A DNA stretch of 64,000 nucleotides from Sweltsa coloradensis. Lineage: Eukaryota > Arthropoda > Insecta > Plecoptera > Chloroperlidae. Position numbers and translations under genes: made by a program. Every line of letters starts with the position of its first letter. Within the stretch, counting starts at the first letter, position 1. A model generated the notes under the pieces. It saw only the letters and a program-made list of their open reading frames with translations. It ran no database searches and had not been told where the DNA came from. The stretch lies in the NCBI GenBank assembly GCA_024449915.1, contig JAMZAV010001816.1, positions 62,001 through 126,000 of the forward strand, given 5' to 3'. Below are positions 21,591 to 34,258 of this stretch, piece after piece.

Positions 21591-22730
21591 ATTCTAGATT
21601 TCTCATACATATGAAACTTCTTTCATATGATAACGGCGACAAACGTTCTAAATTTCGCATCCAAAGTAATCTATTTAACATAATTTAATTAACATCATAC
21701 ACATTTCTTTTTTTTTCATTCACATACATAACTTTTATTTTGCTATTACTTTCATCACCATTAATTTATTTTGCTATTTATACACTTAGAAAACAATCTA
21801 ATCATCAAACATACCTGCATTTACTCTTCTCATTTACTTTCATTCAGGCTGCTCAATATGACCTAACCGGTTAAATTGCCCTAGTTTCTTACGTCGTCGT
21901 CTCATGGGGCTTTTTTCCCTCATCCAGTGGTTAATTTGTAGTCAATACCATGTTGTAACACACTGTACTATATTCACAAATCTGAGATGTATGAGTTGCA
22001 CAAATCACTCCCCGAAACTAGAGGCCAACTCGGGCAATCGTCGTCGGGGACGAGCCCCTTTCCCTTGACGACATCCTCGACAACGATGACATAGACGATG
22101 ACGACCATAACGTGAAAAACCCCCTTTCCTCCTCCTATACCCGTTGACGCGCCTTTGATAAAAAACAACAAAATATATTCCGTGAATCAATTCATTTTCT
22201 TAAGTTCTCATCATTCTTGTAATTTTAAACTTACTAATAAACAACATTATCACAGGAGGGGCAATTTAACCTACCGGTTGAAGCGCCCTTAAACGTAATA
22301 AACAAAAACCTAGAAAATCTCATTTAATACAACAACTTAAACGACACCCCGGCGACAATGACAATGACACAACGAAAATTGACAAAGACGATGACGACCG
22401 CGACGTGAGAAACCCCCGTTCCTCCCTTACCCGTGACTGGTTCTGACCAGCATGGGCTTCTCCTCTCCCCCCCCCCCCTTAGGCTAGAGTGGTGCATTAT
22501 GACCTAAGGGTTTGACGCTTTCCTTAAATCAAATAAACCTAAAAAACAAAGACAACATTTTTTTAAGTATCTTAAACAATCAAGGCCGCGCACAACAACC
22601 CAGTAGGTTGACGCGCCCTCGTTCCTTATGTCGTCGTGTTCTGAAAGATATGGTCTCAGGCCTGTTGTATAATATTTTTTTTGATTGTAGTTAACTCTTT
22701 GATCAAACAAACAATAAACAATAAACAATA
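21591..22730 (+). repeat. Family A units
   Basis: Spacer, box 2 (about 21848-21880), a core (22035-22130), box 2 (22254-22285), a core with hairpin (22340-22455), box 1 (about 22495) and a box 3 (22585-22630). The 60- to 74-codon frames here are mutually overlapping and have no recognisable domain. Confidence 0.65.
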
Positions 22731-25700
22731 TAGACCGTTAGGTGGCTCTTAACCCCCCCTCCCCCCCCTCGAACTAATGCTACCATATGTTTTCTTAAAG
22801 GAAATTAATCGTTTCTTTCTATTTCTGCCTGTTTTCCAATTGGCAGCTGGGGCGTTTAGACGGTAGGGGTGTCCAAAGTCACATATGCAAATATATGTTA
22901 AAATTTTTTCTAATGCAAATTAATCTTCATTTTATAATTTGATTGCAAGAACTAACATCATACATGTTTTTCGAAACATAATACACCTACTGATTGCTAT
23001 ATGTAATACACAGGGTTGTCCAAAACGTCACAAAATAGTATGAAGCTTGTGGCGGCCATTCTTTCATATGTACGTATATAACCCCCTCGAACTTATAACA
23101 GTGTGTCTTTTCTCACAGCTGAAACTATGTTCTTCTCATGCATGCATGTTTGTCAGTTAACATCACGGGCCTTTAGACGATAGGGGTGTCCAATGTCTCA
23201 TATGCAAACATGTTTATATATTTTTCCTAGGTAAAGTTTATCTGCATTTCATAATTTTTTTGCACAACCTAACATTGTGCACGATGTACAACCCTAAAAC
23301 AACAATTACGGATTTGTTTATGGTATATACAGGTTGTCCAAAAAGATATATGATGTTATGCAACACATAGCAGCTTCTTACATATGTTAATCATCCCCTC
23401 GAACTAAAAAAGGGCTATGCTCTTATAGCTGAAACTACATGCTTTTTTCACGAATGCATATTTGTCATTTGCTAACTGGGACGTCCATATTTTAGGAGTA
23501 TCGTGTAGGAAGTTACAATTATACTAAATGATTGAATATTTCGTGTGTTGCAAGTTGATCAACAATAATTATTCATACTTATTTAAATGTTTGAACTCCA
23601 ACCGCATGAACTCCGTTGCACGGTGAAAATGTTTTCCCATCATTTCATTGTGTATTTTACTATTTTCTGTTATTATTCACAAGGTTGTCCAAAATCTCCA
23701 GTAAGAATATGCAGCTTGTGGCTTTCTTTCCAGATGTACATTTGAGTATACTTTTACAGCTAATAGGGACGCATAAATTGTTTTAGAATGATACACATTT
23801 ATTTCACATTCAACCCTGTTAATAGTATGCACAGGGAAACTAGTCAAAATAGATGGGATGCAGAAAGTCTGTGGGCCTACTATACGGCAGAAAGAACCAT
23901 ATTCGGAGAGTTTGAAATGGTTTATATTAAAAGTCAGTAGCTCGTTCTTATCCTCTTGATCACGTACACCCTCGAACTGAAGTAAATCAAGGGATGGGTG
24001 TAGTCAATACAACTAGACACCTTGATTTACTTATGATCACTGATATGCATCATTTGTCATTAGGAAATGCCAATACAATTTTCGTAATAACGAACAAGAT
24101 TGAACATCTTGATTAATCACCGAGAAGAAGTCCCCTCATTGCCATAATTTAGATATACAAAACGCACTAGCGGTGTCAAATTGTAGGTACGAATACAGTT
24201 CTACCTAGTCATTTTTGTTCCAGATAATGCACACAGGTTGGCTATGACTGCTGTATATGCTGGCTATAAGCCCTATTGTGCATTGTGTATAGCTGATTAG
24301 TATCACAACTCGGCCAATGGAAAAACTTTCTCTGTACCTAAAATTATTTCTTTCAAATTTGTACAACAAAATACAAACAGTAAAAATTAAGATAATAGCA
24401 TCTAGCTATAGGCTTACGTGCAGCTCTAATCAGTTTTTATGGCTTCACCTTCATCACAAACTCCTTGGGTTATCTGTGGTCATCACAAGTAGCTGTGAAG
24501 GGTGATACTAATATCCTGCCAAGTCTGTAGGGTGTATTATGTTTTGATGTATGTTGATGAGATGAGAAAGAAATTAGCTGTTCTAAATTAAAGATTAGCT
24601 GAATATCACGAACATTGGCTGTATAATTATTATTACTATGCAGTGAGTCCGTAATAACTGTACATATCTGTATGTATGTCTGTATGTACATGTGTAATTC
24701 AATATAGTCGATATAAGCACTTCTGAAGGACCATTAGTATGATTATTAGTGTCAGAAGTACATACACATTGATTCCATACATAAAGATTCAATATATTCC
24801 ATTATTTTATACTTTTGGCTGTGTTTTTTCACATATAAGAAATTTTTTTTTTGTAGATACAGGTTCTGGGCAGGAAGAAATGTGGGAATAATATTAGTGA
24901 TTGTATTTTTAAAGACATTTAAAATTTTACGAGAGCGAAGAGAACTACCGGTACGGCAATATTAAAAAACAACATTATGCGACTTTGAATACCCCTGCAG
25001 GTCAAACGCACCAGCTGCCAAATGGCAAAAAGGTGGATTATTAATCGTGATTATTTCTGAACAAAACTGATATGGTGAAAATTAGTTCAGGGGGCCCCGG
25101 AGGGTCGCTCCCTTTGCACCTGACGGTATATTATGATCGAGTTTGACCTTATTCAAACAATTCTTTACAAGAACACAACACACTATTTGGACAACCCTGT
25201 ATTAAAACAGCACGTCATTATATTGTTTAGGTTAGAATATAAATTCGGTGATGACTGGGCCAACTAATACATTGATTTTGCCCTATTTTTATTGTTATTT
25301 CTCTCAAATTGTTGCAATTTGAATCATAATTTTGGACAACCCCGAGAAAAAATTATAATTCTTTGCTAGGCCCACATACAATACGTATTCTTAGACAGGT
25401 TTACTGATTTTAGTAACATATACACATTTTTAGCACTTAAAAAAAATGTTGTATATTAGCAATAATATAAAACCCAGTATTTTGGACAGCCCTTGAATTG
25501 TTTTTGCATAATTTATTTTTTAAATTCAGTGGTTCTTTCATTTTATGTATAAAATAAAGCTTTAATGCGGATTATATGTCCAATCTTAATGTTAAAGTGT
25601 ATAAAACAGTAAAATCGATTATTATTAATTTGGGCACCCCTTTACAAAAAGTGAAATCGCTTTTGTTTTAAAAAATCAAAAATAATGTGTTAAATGATAA

Positions 25701-25922
25701 TTAAAAAGAATTTCGGAATTTTATCAAAAACTTTCACCGTTATAGCAGGTCAAAGTTTTGCAACTTTTGACTTTGGACACCCTGGAGGTCAAACGCCCCA
25801 GCTGCCAAGTGGCAAACAGGTAGATTATTAATCTTGATTTTTTTCTGAACAAAACTGCTATAGTGAAAAAATTAGTTCGAGGGGGGGGGGGGAGGGTCGC
25901 TTCCTGAGCACCTAATGGTCTA
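22731..25922. mobile_element. 3.2-kb foldback-type element
   Basis: The two ends are diverged inverted copies: TAGACCGTTAGGTG, then a C-tract and CTCGAACTAAT at the left; ATTAGTTCGAG, a G-tract and CACCTAATGGTCTA at the right. Both then run through TTGGCAGCTGGGGCGTTT-like sequence and GGGTGTCCAAAGTCA. The left arm repeats this block in about 310-bp steps (CTCGAACT near 22777, 23090 and 23397). The right arm has inverted blocks near 24990-25110 and 25770-25900. GTTGTCCAAAA-type words point one way on the left and the other way on the right. Possible target duplications are ATA (22728-22730, 25923-25925) or TA. No transposase is visible. Confidence 0.65.
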
Positions 25923-26010
25923 ATACACACACTGTATTCATAACAATGTTGATAATGTCATGATAACACTTTTGAAGCTGGTGTAACAAAACTGGTGTCC
26001 AGTTCAATCA

Positions 26011-26300
26011 GAATTCAATCAGAAGCGGAGTATCTTACCCCCCAAACAAGAGGCGAGCTCTGGCAATCGTCGTCGGGGACCTTGCCCCCTTCCCTTGACG
26101 ACCCCCCGGCGACGATGACAATGACACAACGAACGATGACAAAGACGATGACGACCGCGACGTGAGAAACCCCCCTTACTCCCCTTACCCGTGGCTGGTT
26201 CTGACCAGCATGGCCCCTCCTTCCCACCCCCTTTGGCTAAAGTGGTGCATTATGACCTAACGGTTGACGCGTCCTTAATCCAAATAAACCAAAAAAAATC
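26011..26300 (+). repeat. Family A copy with A-rich tail
   Basis: A clean copy from CGGAGTATCTTACCCCCC through GAGGCGAGCTCTGGC, GAC core (26100-26160), hairpin (26194-26212) and box 1 (26245-26275), ending ATAAACCAAAAAAAA. The structure agrees with retroposition, but the flanks show no clear target duplication. The 70-codon minus-strand frame is a repeat by-product. Confidence 0.75.
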
Positions 26301-27215
26301 CTTATTCTCAAAGAGAGGCACATAAAGACTCCTAAGGTCGACGTGCCGTTATCCACAAAACCCATACATAGTTGGGTATGTCAACATTTTCAAAGTCTCA
26401 TATTTTCTTCCTCCAGCCTCTCGACTCTCACTTCAGAAGGAGGTTGTATTGTCCTGAATTCTAATCAGCCACACACGGATATTTATTTCATGAGAGCAAG
26501 TTGTGTGACACAAGCGATGTTCCTTTTAGTCCGTGGAACAAGCTGCTAAAACTATAGGAACATTTCAAATCCGGAAACCAGCACCAAAATTTAGGAGCAG
26601 GTAAAAGACGTATTTTAGAATGTTATTTTCACGGGGGACACGCATGGTAGCAAGTTAGTCACCTGTCATGGCGTCCACAAGATGGCCGCCAAAATAATTC
26701 TTAAAATTGCTGTAACTCAAGAAGTAATCATCAGATTTGGATAAACTATGTTTTGTTTTATTCGGTTTTTAATGCTCTACAAAAATGTCATCAGAAATTT
26801 TACCGTAAATACAATAGTTTTAATTATATTTATATATTATTACAATGTATTGCAATTATAGCACTTTTTGGTGTAAATAAAATTATTTATACGTAGAATT
26901 CGCTAGATTGTCATAAAATTTTCAGACTATACTAAAATAACGCCAATAAATCCAAAATTTAAAGTCCCGAATCGAAATTCCTGTTACTTTTTGATTAATT
27001 AATTAATTAAATTAAGCATTAATTAAATCCCAATTAAAAGTTTCTTATTCACGTACCAAAGTCACGTAGTGTATCACACAAGAACAATATGACCACAATG
27101 AACCAAAAAATATTATTTCCAAAAATTAATTCCAATCACTTTCCTATTAATTCAATTAATTCAATTAATTCAAAATAAAGACAATAATCTCAATTAATTT
27201 TGTAAAATTAACACA
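26301..27215. other. AT-rich region, no gene; diverged copy of palindrome arm
   Basis: A 68-codon frame at 26343 has no recognisable domain. CACAAGATGGCCGCC near 26680 resembles a YY1 site. From about 26900 the order AGATTGTCATAAAA, CGCCAATAAATCC, GTCCCGAATC, AATTCCTGTTAC repeats the order seen in the palindrome arm at about 27372-27465, so an older direct copy of that unit is present. Confidence 0.5.
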
Positions 27216-28166
27216 ATGTGGTCGACCTTGGAATAATTTTAAAGCTAGTTTCAAGGCAAATAAATGTAATGAAAAAATTAATTAATTAAATTAATTAATC
27301 ACAGAATTAATTACACTTAAGTTAAATTATCCCACTTTTGGCATATGTATTGTTATGTATACCTAAAACTCGATCGATTGTCATAAAAATGTACTAGTAC
27401 TTTACTGACATAATGCCAATGAATCCGAATTGTCATGTCCCGAAACAAAATTCCTATAACTTACCGATTAATTAAGAAATTAAGCGATGAATTACTTATA
27501 TCTCAATAATTGTTGTTGTCACTCAATTAACACATACACAATGCCAACAGAAGTATCAAATATAAACAATGCAAGTAAAATTTAAAAAATTAAAAGTCCC
27601 AAAATTAAGTTCATGCTACTTTTCTGTTAATTGAATTTCCCACAATATTATTTTCCTGTAAAATAAGAATGCAAATGGTTCCCAGTGTGGCTGTGTTAAT
27701 TTTACACAACACATGGTGATTATATCAATTAATTTAATTCATTCATTAATTCAATTAACGGTAAAGTAGCATGAACTTAATTTTGGGACCATAAATTTTT
27801 AAAATTATACTCGCATTGTTTATATTTGATACTTCTGTCGGCATTTTGTATGTGCTAATTGAGTGACAACAACAATTATTGAGATATAAGTAATTCTTCG
27901 CTTAATTTCTTAATTAATCGGTAAGTTATAAGAATTTTATTTCGGGACATGACAATTCGGATTCATTGGCATTATATCAGTAAAGTAGTATATTTTTATG
28001 ACGATCGATCGAGTTTTAGGTATACATAACAATATATATGTCAAAAGTGGGATAATTTAACTAAAATGTAATTAATTCGGTGATTAATTAATTTAATTAA
28101 TTAATTTTTTCATTACATTTATTTGCCTTAAAACTAGCTTTAAAATGATTCCAAGGTCGACCACAT
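27216..28166. repeat. 950-bp inverted repeat (arms about 420 bp)
   Basis: The left arm (27216 to about 27638) starts ATGTGGTCGACCTTGG and the right arm (about 27748 to 28166) ends CCAAGGTCGACCACAT. Inner landmarks also match in reverse: GGCAAATAAATGTAATG with CATTACATTTATTTGCC, TTAAGTTCATGCTACTTTTC with AAGTAGCATGAACTTAA. The spacer is about 110 bp. Arms are AT-rich with ATTAATTA tracts and contain no ORF. Identity is high but not perfect. Confidence 0.85.
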
Positions 28167-28533
28167 GGTACAAGGATATCTCTGTGTGGCTAGGTATGAC
28201 ACTGCGCATCTGCGCCGCGAGTGTGACGTGCAGCCCGATCTCGTTCATGTGAATCAGATAGCGCCCGGCCGTATAACGCCACACGTGTTCATTGCTCTGC
28301 TCTGTATTTCTCAAGTTATTTGATGGATCGCGACTGGGTTTTCAGTATACAAACATTATTGTTTATTGATGCTGTGCTAGTGATAGTGGCAGCTTACGAC
28401 ATTTTTCCATTAGCAATTAATTAGAATGGTTTTCATTAGAGCGATATCTCAACTTGCATATACATTCAACTTCCAAATCATAACAGATTCAAGTGCCCCA
28501 TCTCATCAAGATATCTCGGAGTAGTGTGTAATC
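28167..28533. other. Unassigned sequence, no gene
   Basis: A locally GC-richer stretch (28190-28280, GCGCATCTGCGCCGCGAGTG) followed by AT-rich DNA. A 73-codon minus-strand frame has no recognisable domain and partly overlaps the palindrome arm. Confidence 0.4.
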
Positions 28534-28547
28534 AGTAGTCTTGGTGG

Positions 28548-28903
28548 CCTAGAGCATGGCTGCTAATCGTAAAAGGCGATTCAAAGAGAAAAAGTCCACC
28601 TCGCAAAACATCAGCTAGAAAGAGCGGAACATCTTACTCCCCGAAACTGAGGCGAGCTCTGGCAATCGTCGTCGGGGACCTTGCCCCCTTCCCTTGACGA
28701 CCCCCGGCGACGATGGACAATGACACAACAAAACAATGACAAAGGGACGATGACGACCGCGGACGTGAGAAACCCCCCTTCCTCCCCTCCCCGTGGCGGT
28801 TCTGACCAGCATGCCCCCCCCCACCCCCCCCCCCACCCTTAGGCTAGAGGGTGCATTATGACCTAAGGGGTTGACGCGTCCTTAATACAAATAAACAAAA
28901 AAA
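28548..28903 (+). mobile_element. Family A retroposon with exact 14-bp TSD and A-tail
   Basis: AGTAGTCTTGGTGG occurs immediately before (28534-28547) and immediately after (28904-28917) this family A copy. The unit begins CCTAGAGCATGGCTGC, has the ACATCAGCTAG motif, GAGGCGAGCTCTGGC, GAC core, hairpin, C-tract and box 1, and ends ATAAACAAAAAAA. A variable-length duplication plus an A-rich 3' end is the signature of LINE-driven retroposition, so in this form the repeat behaves as a SINE of about 356 bp read from the + strand. No clear Pol III A/B box pair could be assigned. Confidence 0.9.
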
Positions 28904-28917
28904 AGTAGTCTTGGTGG

Positions 28918-30535
28918 AACAGGTCGTGACCCTGTCCAGATATTATCTTGCTCGTGAAAATTTTCGCTCAATTTTGTGTTTAAACATATATTTTCCCTGA
29001 ATGAAATTCTCTTCATGTCGCAGTTTTAATAGCATTTTAGACAATATTGTTAGTGGGGTTTAGTAAAGGACGTATGGATGTTTTAAAGGATGTACCAACG
29101 CCAGTCAGTGTATTTGATATTTGGCCTACTTTTTGTTTTGCGTGTAGCAAATGATAATTTTATTGTGTATAAAGTTATAGACCCTCTACGATACATTTGG
29201 GGCCTGTTCCCACTAATTAGTTTTTATAAGGGGATAGGACTTACGTGTTAAATAACAAAAACATAATTCTTATGACGGACCAATCAGACGTTAATAATTC
29301 CATTGATTATAATTCTTACGGGCGACCAATCAAACTAAAACAATTTCTAAAGAATAAAAACACGGTTGTAGGAATGGGCCTTGCTTTACGTCGCTAATAA
29401 TTTTTTTTAAGTCAATCAAAAGCCTTACATTGACAGAAAAATATCAACATATTTTCACTCACGCGAATATGCATCCGAATAAAATAAAACAATCATAGTG
29501 AAGATATAGTCTACCCAAAGAAACATGCCGAAGGAAACGCAAATTTGTAAGTCCTGAAATGTTTTGATTTAATTATTTCCGAAGTACGCGTATTTATTTC
29601 ATAATGTTTTAGCTGAGGGAGATGTAAAGTTGATTTAGAAATTAATTACAATCAAGGACCCTTCTATTCCCGCGTCTAATTACATTCTAATATAACTTTG
29701 GTGGAAAACGGTTGTGCATTATTTGTCCATTTGATCTAGCTATTCGATTACTATTTGATTATTATTTCGATTGTCTGTATTAGTCTACAATGTGTAATCT
29801 TTTACGCAATAAATAATTGCGTGGTAACAGGTTTTATTAGATTTGTTGTAATCCTATATTTCAGTATCAGATAATTCGTCTGCACTACAAAAACAATTAA
29901 AAAACTTGTGTTAAATCTCGGGTTGGAAGGTTTGAAACATAACGAAAAAAAAATCACGCACGGATTTTTTACTTGTTATAATTATATATACACTATAACT
30001 ATCCCAAAAGTGTATCACAGTAACACTTGTGAGTAGGCCCTATGTGCATCATATTACGGCTAATATAAGTAATTAACTACAATAAGCCCATAAAAACATT
30101 CTACCCACATAATTCCTGAACAGTATGTACATAGTAACAAAAAAAGCAAGAAAGTTTTTAGTTCGGACAATGAATAGTTATTTGGAAATTAGTTTACGAT
30201 TGTGGGATTTATCACGCGCCGAGCGGCAGCCGGCCTCGGGGAGATGATCGGGATTACGTCATGCGCGGACTGGACGCAAAACGCGTTCACCGGAATGCCA
30301 GACCTGGGTAACGAAGAATATCATTGGATCATGCTCTATGGCATGTAAAATACATTTGATCTCTTAGATTCCTCTTTTGAGCGCCTTAGATCCTAATCAT
30401 TTTGTGGCTATGGTTCCTCAAATCTTTCTCGTTCTACAATAATCAACTTAACAACAGAATTATTTAATAGAGAGGCAGCATAGTTTGGCAGTAAGAGAAA
30501 GTTTTGGCTCTTTTGGCGCAACAATTAGGTGAATA
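28918..30535. other. Unassigned region, no gene; possible small MITE
   Basis: AT-rich with no ORF of note. GGGCCTGTTCCCAC (29201) and GTAGGAATGGGCC (29370) are imperfect inverted ends flanked by TTG on both sides and could mark a ~180-bp MITE. Near 30225-30310 the sequence is GC-rich (CGCGCCGAGCGGCAGCC). A box 3 remnant (GAGCGCCTTAGATCCTAATC) is at about 30379. Confidence 0.4.
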
Positions 30536-31250
30536 CTCGATGAAACTAAAGGCGAGCTCTGGTGGTAGCCGTCGGTCACATTGACGACCTTCCCGACGAT
30601 GACGAGCATGACAATTCACAAACGATGACAAAGATAATGACGACCACGACGAAAGAACACCCTCTTTCCTCCCCCTACCCATGTCTGGTTCCAACCAGCG
30701 TGGGACTTCCCTCCTCGCAACTCCTAGGCTAGAGTTGCGCATTATGACCAAACTATTCATGCGCCGTTTATGAAAATAATCCAAATTATCAAATCATTTT
30801 CTGAGAGAGTCTCGCAAACAATATTATCTTATCATCAACAAACAACAAACTCGATCAATTTCTTCACTAACAATATCACAAGCGGCGCAAGATGACACAT
30901 TCTTTTGAAGCGCCCTAGTTTCTCACGGTGAAATAGGTTACCTTTAAGCATATTACTAAATTAAAATAGAATAGCTGATTATTACGCTCGTAGAACTGTC
31001 CAGCTACAACAAGCTACAGGCGATCTCTGGCAGTCTTCGTCGGGGACCCCTCCCCATCCCCTTGACGACCTCCCTGACGACAACCATGACAACACGAACG
31101 ATGACAAAGGTGATGACGACCGCCACGTGGGACTCCCTCCTTCTTTCTGCCCCGAATACGTGTGGCCTAGTTCTGACCAGCATGGGACTTTCCTTCCACA
31201 TCCTCTAGGCCAGAGAGGTGCATAATAACATAACAGATATTCTACCATTT
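30536..31250 (+). repeat. Two diverged family A units with box 2 between
   Basis: Core at 30545-30650, diverged hairpin GGTTCCAACCAGCGTGGG (about 30688), box 1 (30735), spacer, box 2 (30880-30930), then a second core (31020-31130), hairpin remnant TAGTTCTGACCAGCATGG (31164) and a damaged box 1 (about 31215). Frames of 65-106 codons on the minus strand are repeat by-products in different phases. Confidence 0.65.
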
Positions 31251-32319
31251 AACACGAACATTAATGTCAAACACATTGAAAACAAAAGTAAAACACGTAT
31301 AACATAGAAAAATGAGTTTTATATATTGTCATAAATAGCCAACTCAATTGTTTGCTTTTTAATAATGTGATGAATTAGTTGGACCTATACACTGCCCTTT
31401 TGAATAAAGAAAAAAACATCTAGGTAACGATATTTCGTAGACTGTTCAGTCCTCTTCAACTGGTTTAACGACATTTGACAGTTACAACAGTAAGAAAAAA
31501 CAAAATTCAAAATTGTTTTAAACAAATACATAAACAAATACATACTGCCATCTCAATTTCACAAGAAAAAACTCATGACTACCATCTTATAAAAATGAAA
31601 ACATTTATGTTGCCAACTAGCAAATAAGATAAAAAAAAACTTTTATTAGCTCTGACTGGCACTGGCTTGGAACAAAACCTTTCCAGATAGAAGGAAAGTC
31701 AATACTTGGAGTACTTATGATGTTGTTCTTCACAGCCATAAAGGCAGCCTCTTTTAACCGACGTTTATGCAGATTAGTTTCATGGAGATTGGAGAATGAT
31801 AGAAGAGTCGTTCCAAATCACATAATGATGGTTCTCATAAACGTGTTCTGCCGTGTTCTGCTAGTATTGAGGAACAAACTTTGTGTTGCGCTACATGAGT
31901 CTTATGCTCTTTTATCCTGACCTCCAATAAACTCTTGGTCTCACCAATGTAAATGTCACCACATTGACATGGTATTCATTTTTTAAACTTTCGGGGGTAT
32001 GAAATCCATATATCCAGCAGCTTATGTATACGATTATCTGCACCTGTAATCGTTAATAATGTTTGTATAAATAATGACTATTAATCCACAAGTATCCTCG
32101 TCTAGATACTGTGTTTGAATTGACCCAGAGCATCCATATACTTATCGCAATAACATTATAAGATAAAAAGTCCATTTCACAAACATCAGCTACTATGTAG
32201 AGAAGTATAAAAACTTTACGAAACTAGAGGCGAGCTCTGGCCGTTGATGTGATTAAATAATTTTTCAAGACTTTTAAGAGTTCGTATAAACTTGTATCAT
32301 ATATGTGACACATAGGAAA
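31251..32319. other. Unassigned sequence with a family A scrap
   Basis: No credible gene; a 67-codon frame at 31717 has no recognised domain. ACATCAGCTAC and AACTAGAGGCGAGCTCTGGC at about 32180-32240 are a short family A fragment. Confidence 0.4.
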
Positions 32320-34258
32320 CATTATGTTAGCAGAATGTACCAAATATTTTTCCTTGCGCACGCAATTTGATCTTTTTCAATCATATTAAGAACTTTTACG
32401 ATTTGATAACAGCAACAAACTATCATCATTTATCATTTTAATTAATTAATTTAACAAAATTTAATTTATACTAAATACGTTACATTTTTTACTATTATCT
32501 CTTCAATTTTCTTCTCTTTTATAAACTTAGAGACAATAAAATCATTCAACACACCATAACTCATTTCATTATTTTACAATATCACAAGCGGCGCAATGTG
32601 ACCTACCCGGCTGAAGCGCCCTAGTATCTCACGCCTTCATTTGTTTCCGTACCTTTCGCAAGCCAGGTGGCACCCCTAATACATGTTGTTGTGCGAGTAC
32701 TAGATTCCAGGTAGTAATTTTCTGGCTGAGACCCGTTCCGTTCTCAATACAATCACCTTTGCCGGCATATTTAAAGATGGCGTCTAATGTGTAGAAAGAG
32801 TGTCAAATTTCAACGGAATCTGTCGTGTGGCATCATTTTACCACTTAATCGACAACGGGATCTCAACTATGGTATTCAAATAAATATTCAATTAAATCCG
32901 AGGCCGTGTGTTGCAAGTTGTCACCTGTTAGAGGGATTTGTATTACGAAAAAGAGAGTTGATAGTAATAAAATGAACTTCTTTTATGACAAGAGCTAGAA
33001 TAGTGGAACAAATTATCTGATACAATCTTGTACACTTGGCAAGAGCGGAATTATTCAAGCTTTCTGCTTTTGGGCCGGAGGGGGTCAAAAGTGGAAGTAT
33101 GAGGGTTTGGCCAAATAGATATGTTCCACCAAGTAGACACAAAACTACGGAAGCCAGCCATGTGCCAAGTCGTTTCACGTTTAAATAACTCTGGACCTAA
33201 AATACTAAACTTACGCGATTGAAGAATCTTTCCAGCAAGTATCATGTGACCATGGAGTTATAAACGGAACGGAACGGTGTACGAGTTAGCATCTTCAAAT
33301 TGTCAGCCATTTTTTGTTTACTTTCAACTGACGCATGGTAACCAAGGTAACCTAGGGCCTACCACAGTTCATGGTAGCAAAGATTAACCTGATGGTAGTG
33401 GCCTAGCTTGTTCATAACAATCAAAATGGCCGAACAGGCACAAACCGGAAGTACACGATCGTGGACGTGCTGTTCCATTTGAGCTAGACCTCCTCCCATC
33501 CAGCTCCATGATGTGACCACTCTTTGTACCATACATCAATAATTGTACGACCAAGTCCATCTCGGGCTCTACGGAACTGGACGGACGAGGCCAATATTTT
33601 GACGTACCGGAAAGAGTCCCGGAAAAACTTTGTCCCGGATTTTTACGAAAGGCTTTGAAATCCTCCGATCCGGGGGTGGAGGAGATTTTTAATTAATTGA
33701 AATCGATTCAACATAAAGTTGAGGTTGTCAAAACGGGTCATTTTTAAAGTAGAAACAGTGATATGGGCACTCGATGACCATTTATGGGGGTATTTTGGAC
33801 ATTCCTGTTATCCGCCAATTAAGCATAAATTCGCTAGAAGGGTAGCTCGGTCAAGCATGAGCATGCGTCACAACCTATATCACAATCATTAACGGCAGGA
33901 AAAGGGAGGGGTGGGGGGAGGAATGGCGCAGTTTTGAGTACCTACTCACAATATCAAAGAATACAACAGGGGTTATTTTTAAAGTCAAAACAGTGATCCG
34001 AGCATTCTGGGGCATTTACAAAATTTTAAATTTATATTTTTCCTTCCGAGACGTCAGAGGGCCGCGTCAAAGGCAACGGCCCTGAAACAATCATTGAACG
34101 TGGCCAAAAACCTTTTTGGATTTTCAAATAGTGGTTGGTCATATGGGTAAAGCATTGTTTCTTTAATATCTTTCACAATTACAGTCCGACAGGTTCTCTC
34201 GGGCTCTAGGAACGGGGGGACGAGGTGCATGTTTTGCTCCCCGGAAAAAAGGGTTGGC
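32320..34258 (+). repeat. 1.9-kb direct duplication, copy 1
   Basis: Near-identical to 36000-37951 with a constant offset of 3680 bp at the left end (ATTATGTTAGCAGAATGTAC). It contains box 2 (32585), a YY1-like AAGATGGCGTCT (about 32775), promoter-like segment P and one ~115-bp CCGGAA repeat unit. An 85-codon minus-strand frame (32921-33178) also occurs in copy 2, but differs after a single-base change and has no recognised domain. Toward 34200 this copy loses similarity to copy 2 and passes into homopolymer-rich sequence. Confidence 0.85.
33263..33510 (+). promoter_or_regulatory. Promoter-like segment P, copy 2
   Basis: Holds GTAACCAAGGTAAC (33338-33351, fits the RFX X-box), AAAATGGCCG (33423-33432, YY1-like) and CCGGAAGT (33445-33452, ETS). 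All three lie within about 115 bp and are kept in the copies at 18427-18675 and 36937-37200. These motifs are typical of TATA-less metazoan promoters. No gene follows it here. Confidence 0.45.

Noticed and set aside
32921..33178. Small gene (MKRLGTWLASV...) present also at 36540-36854
   Set aside because: Found only within the recent duplication, C-termini differ by a frameshift, and no domain is recognisable; copies are too alike to test for selection.
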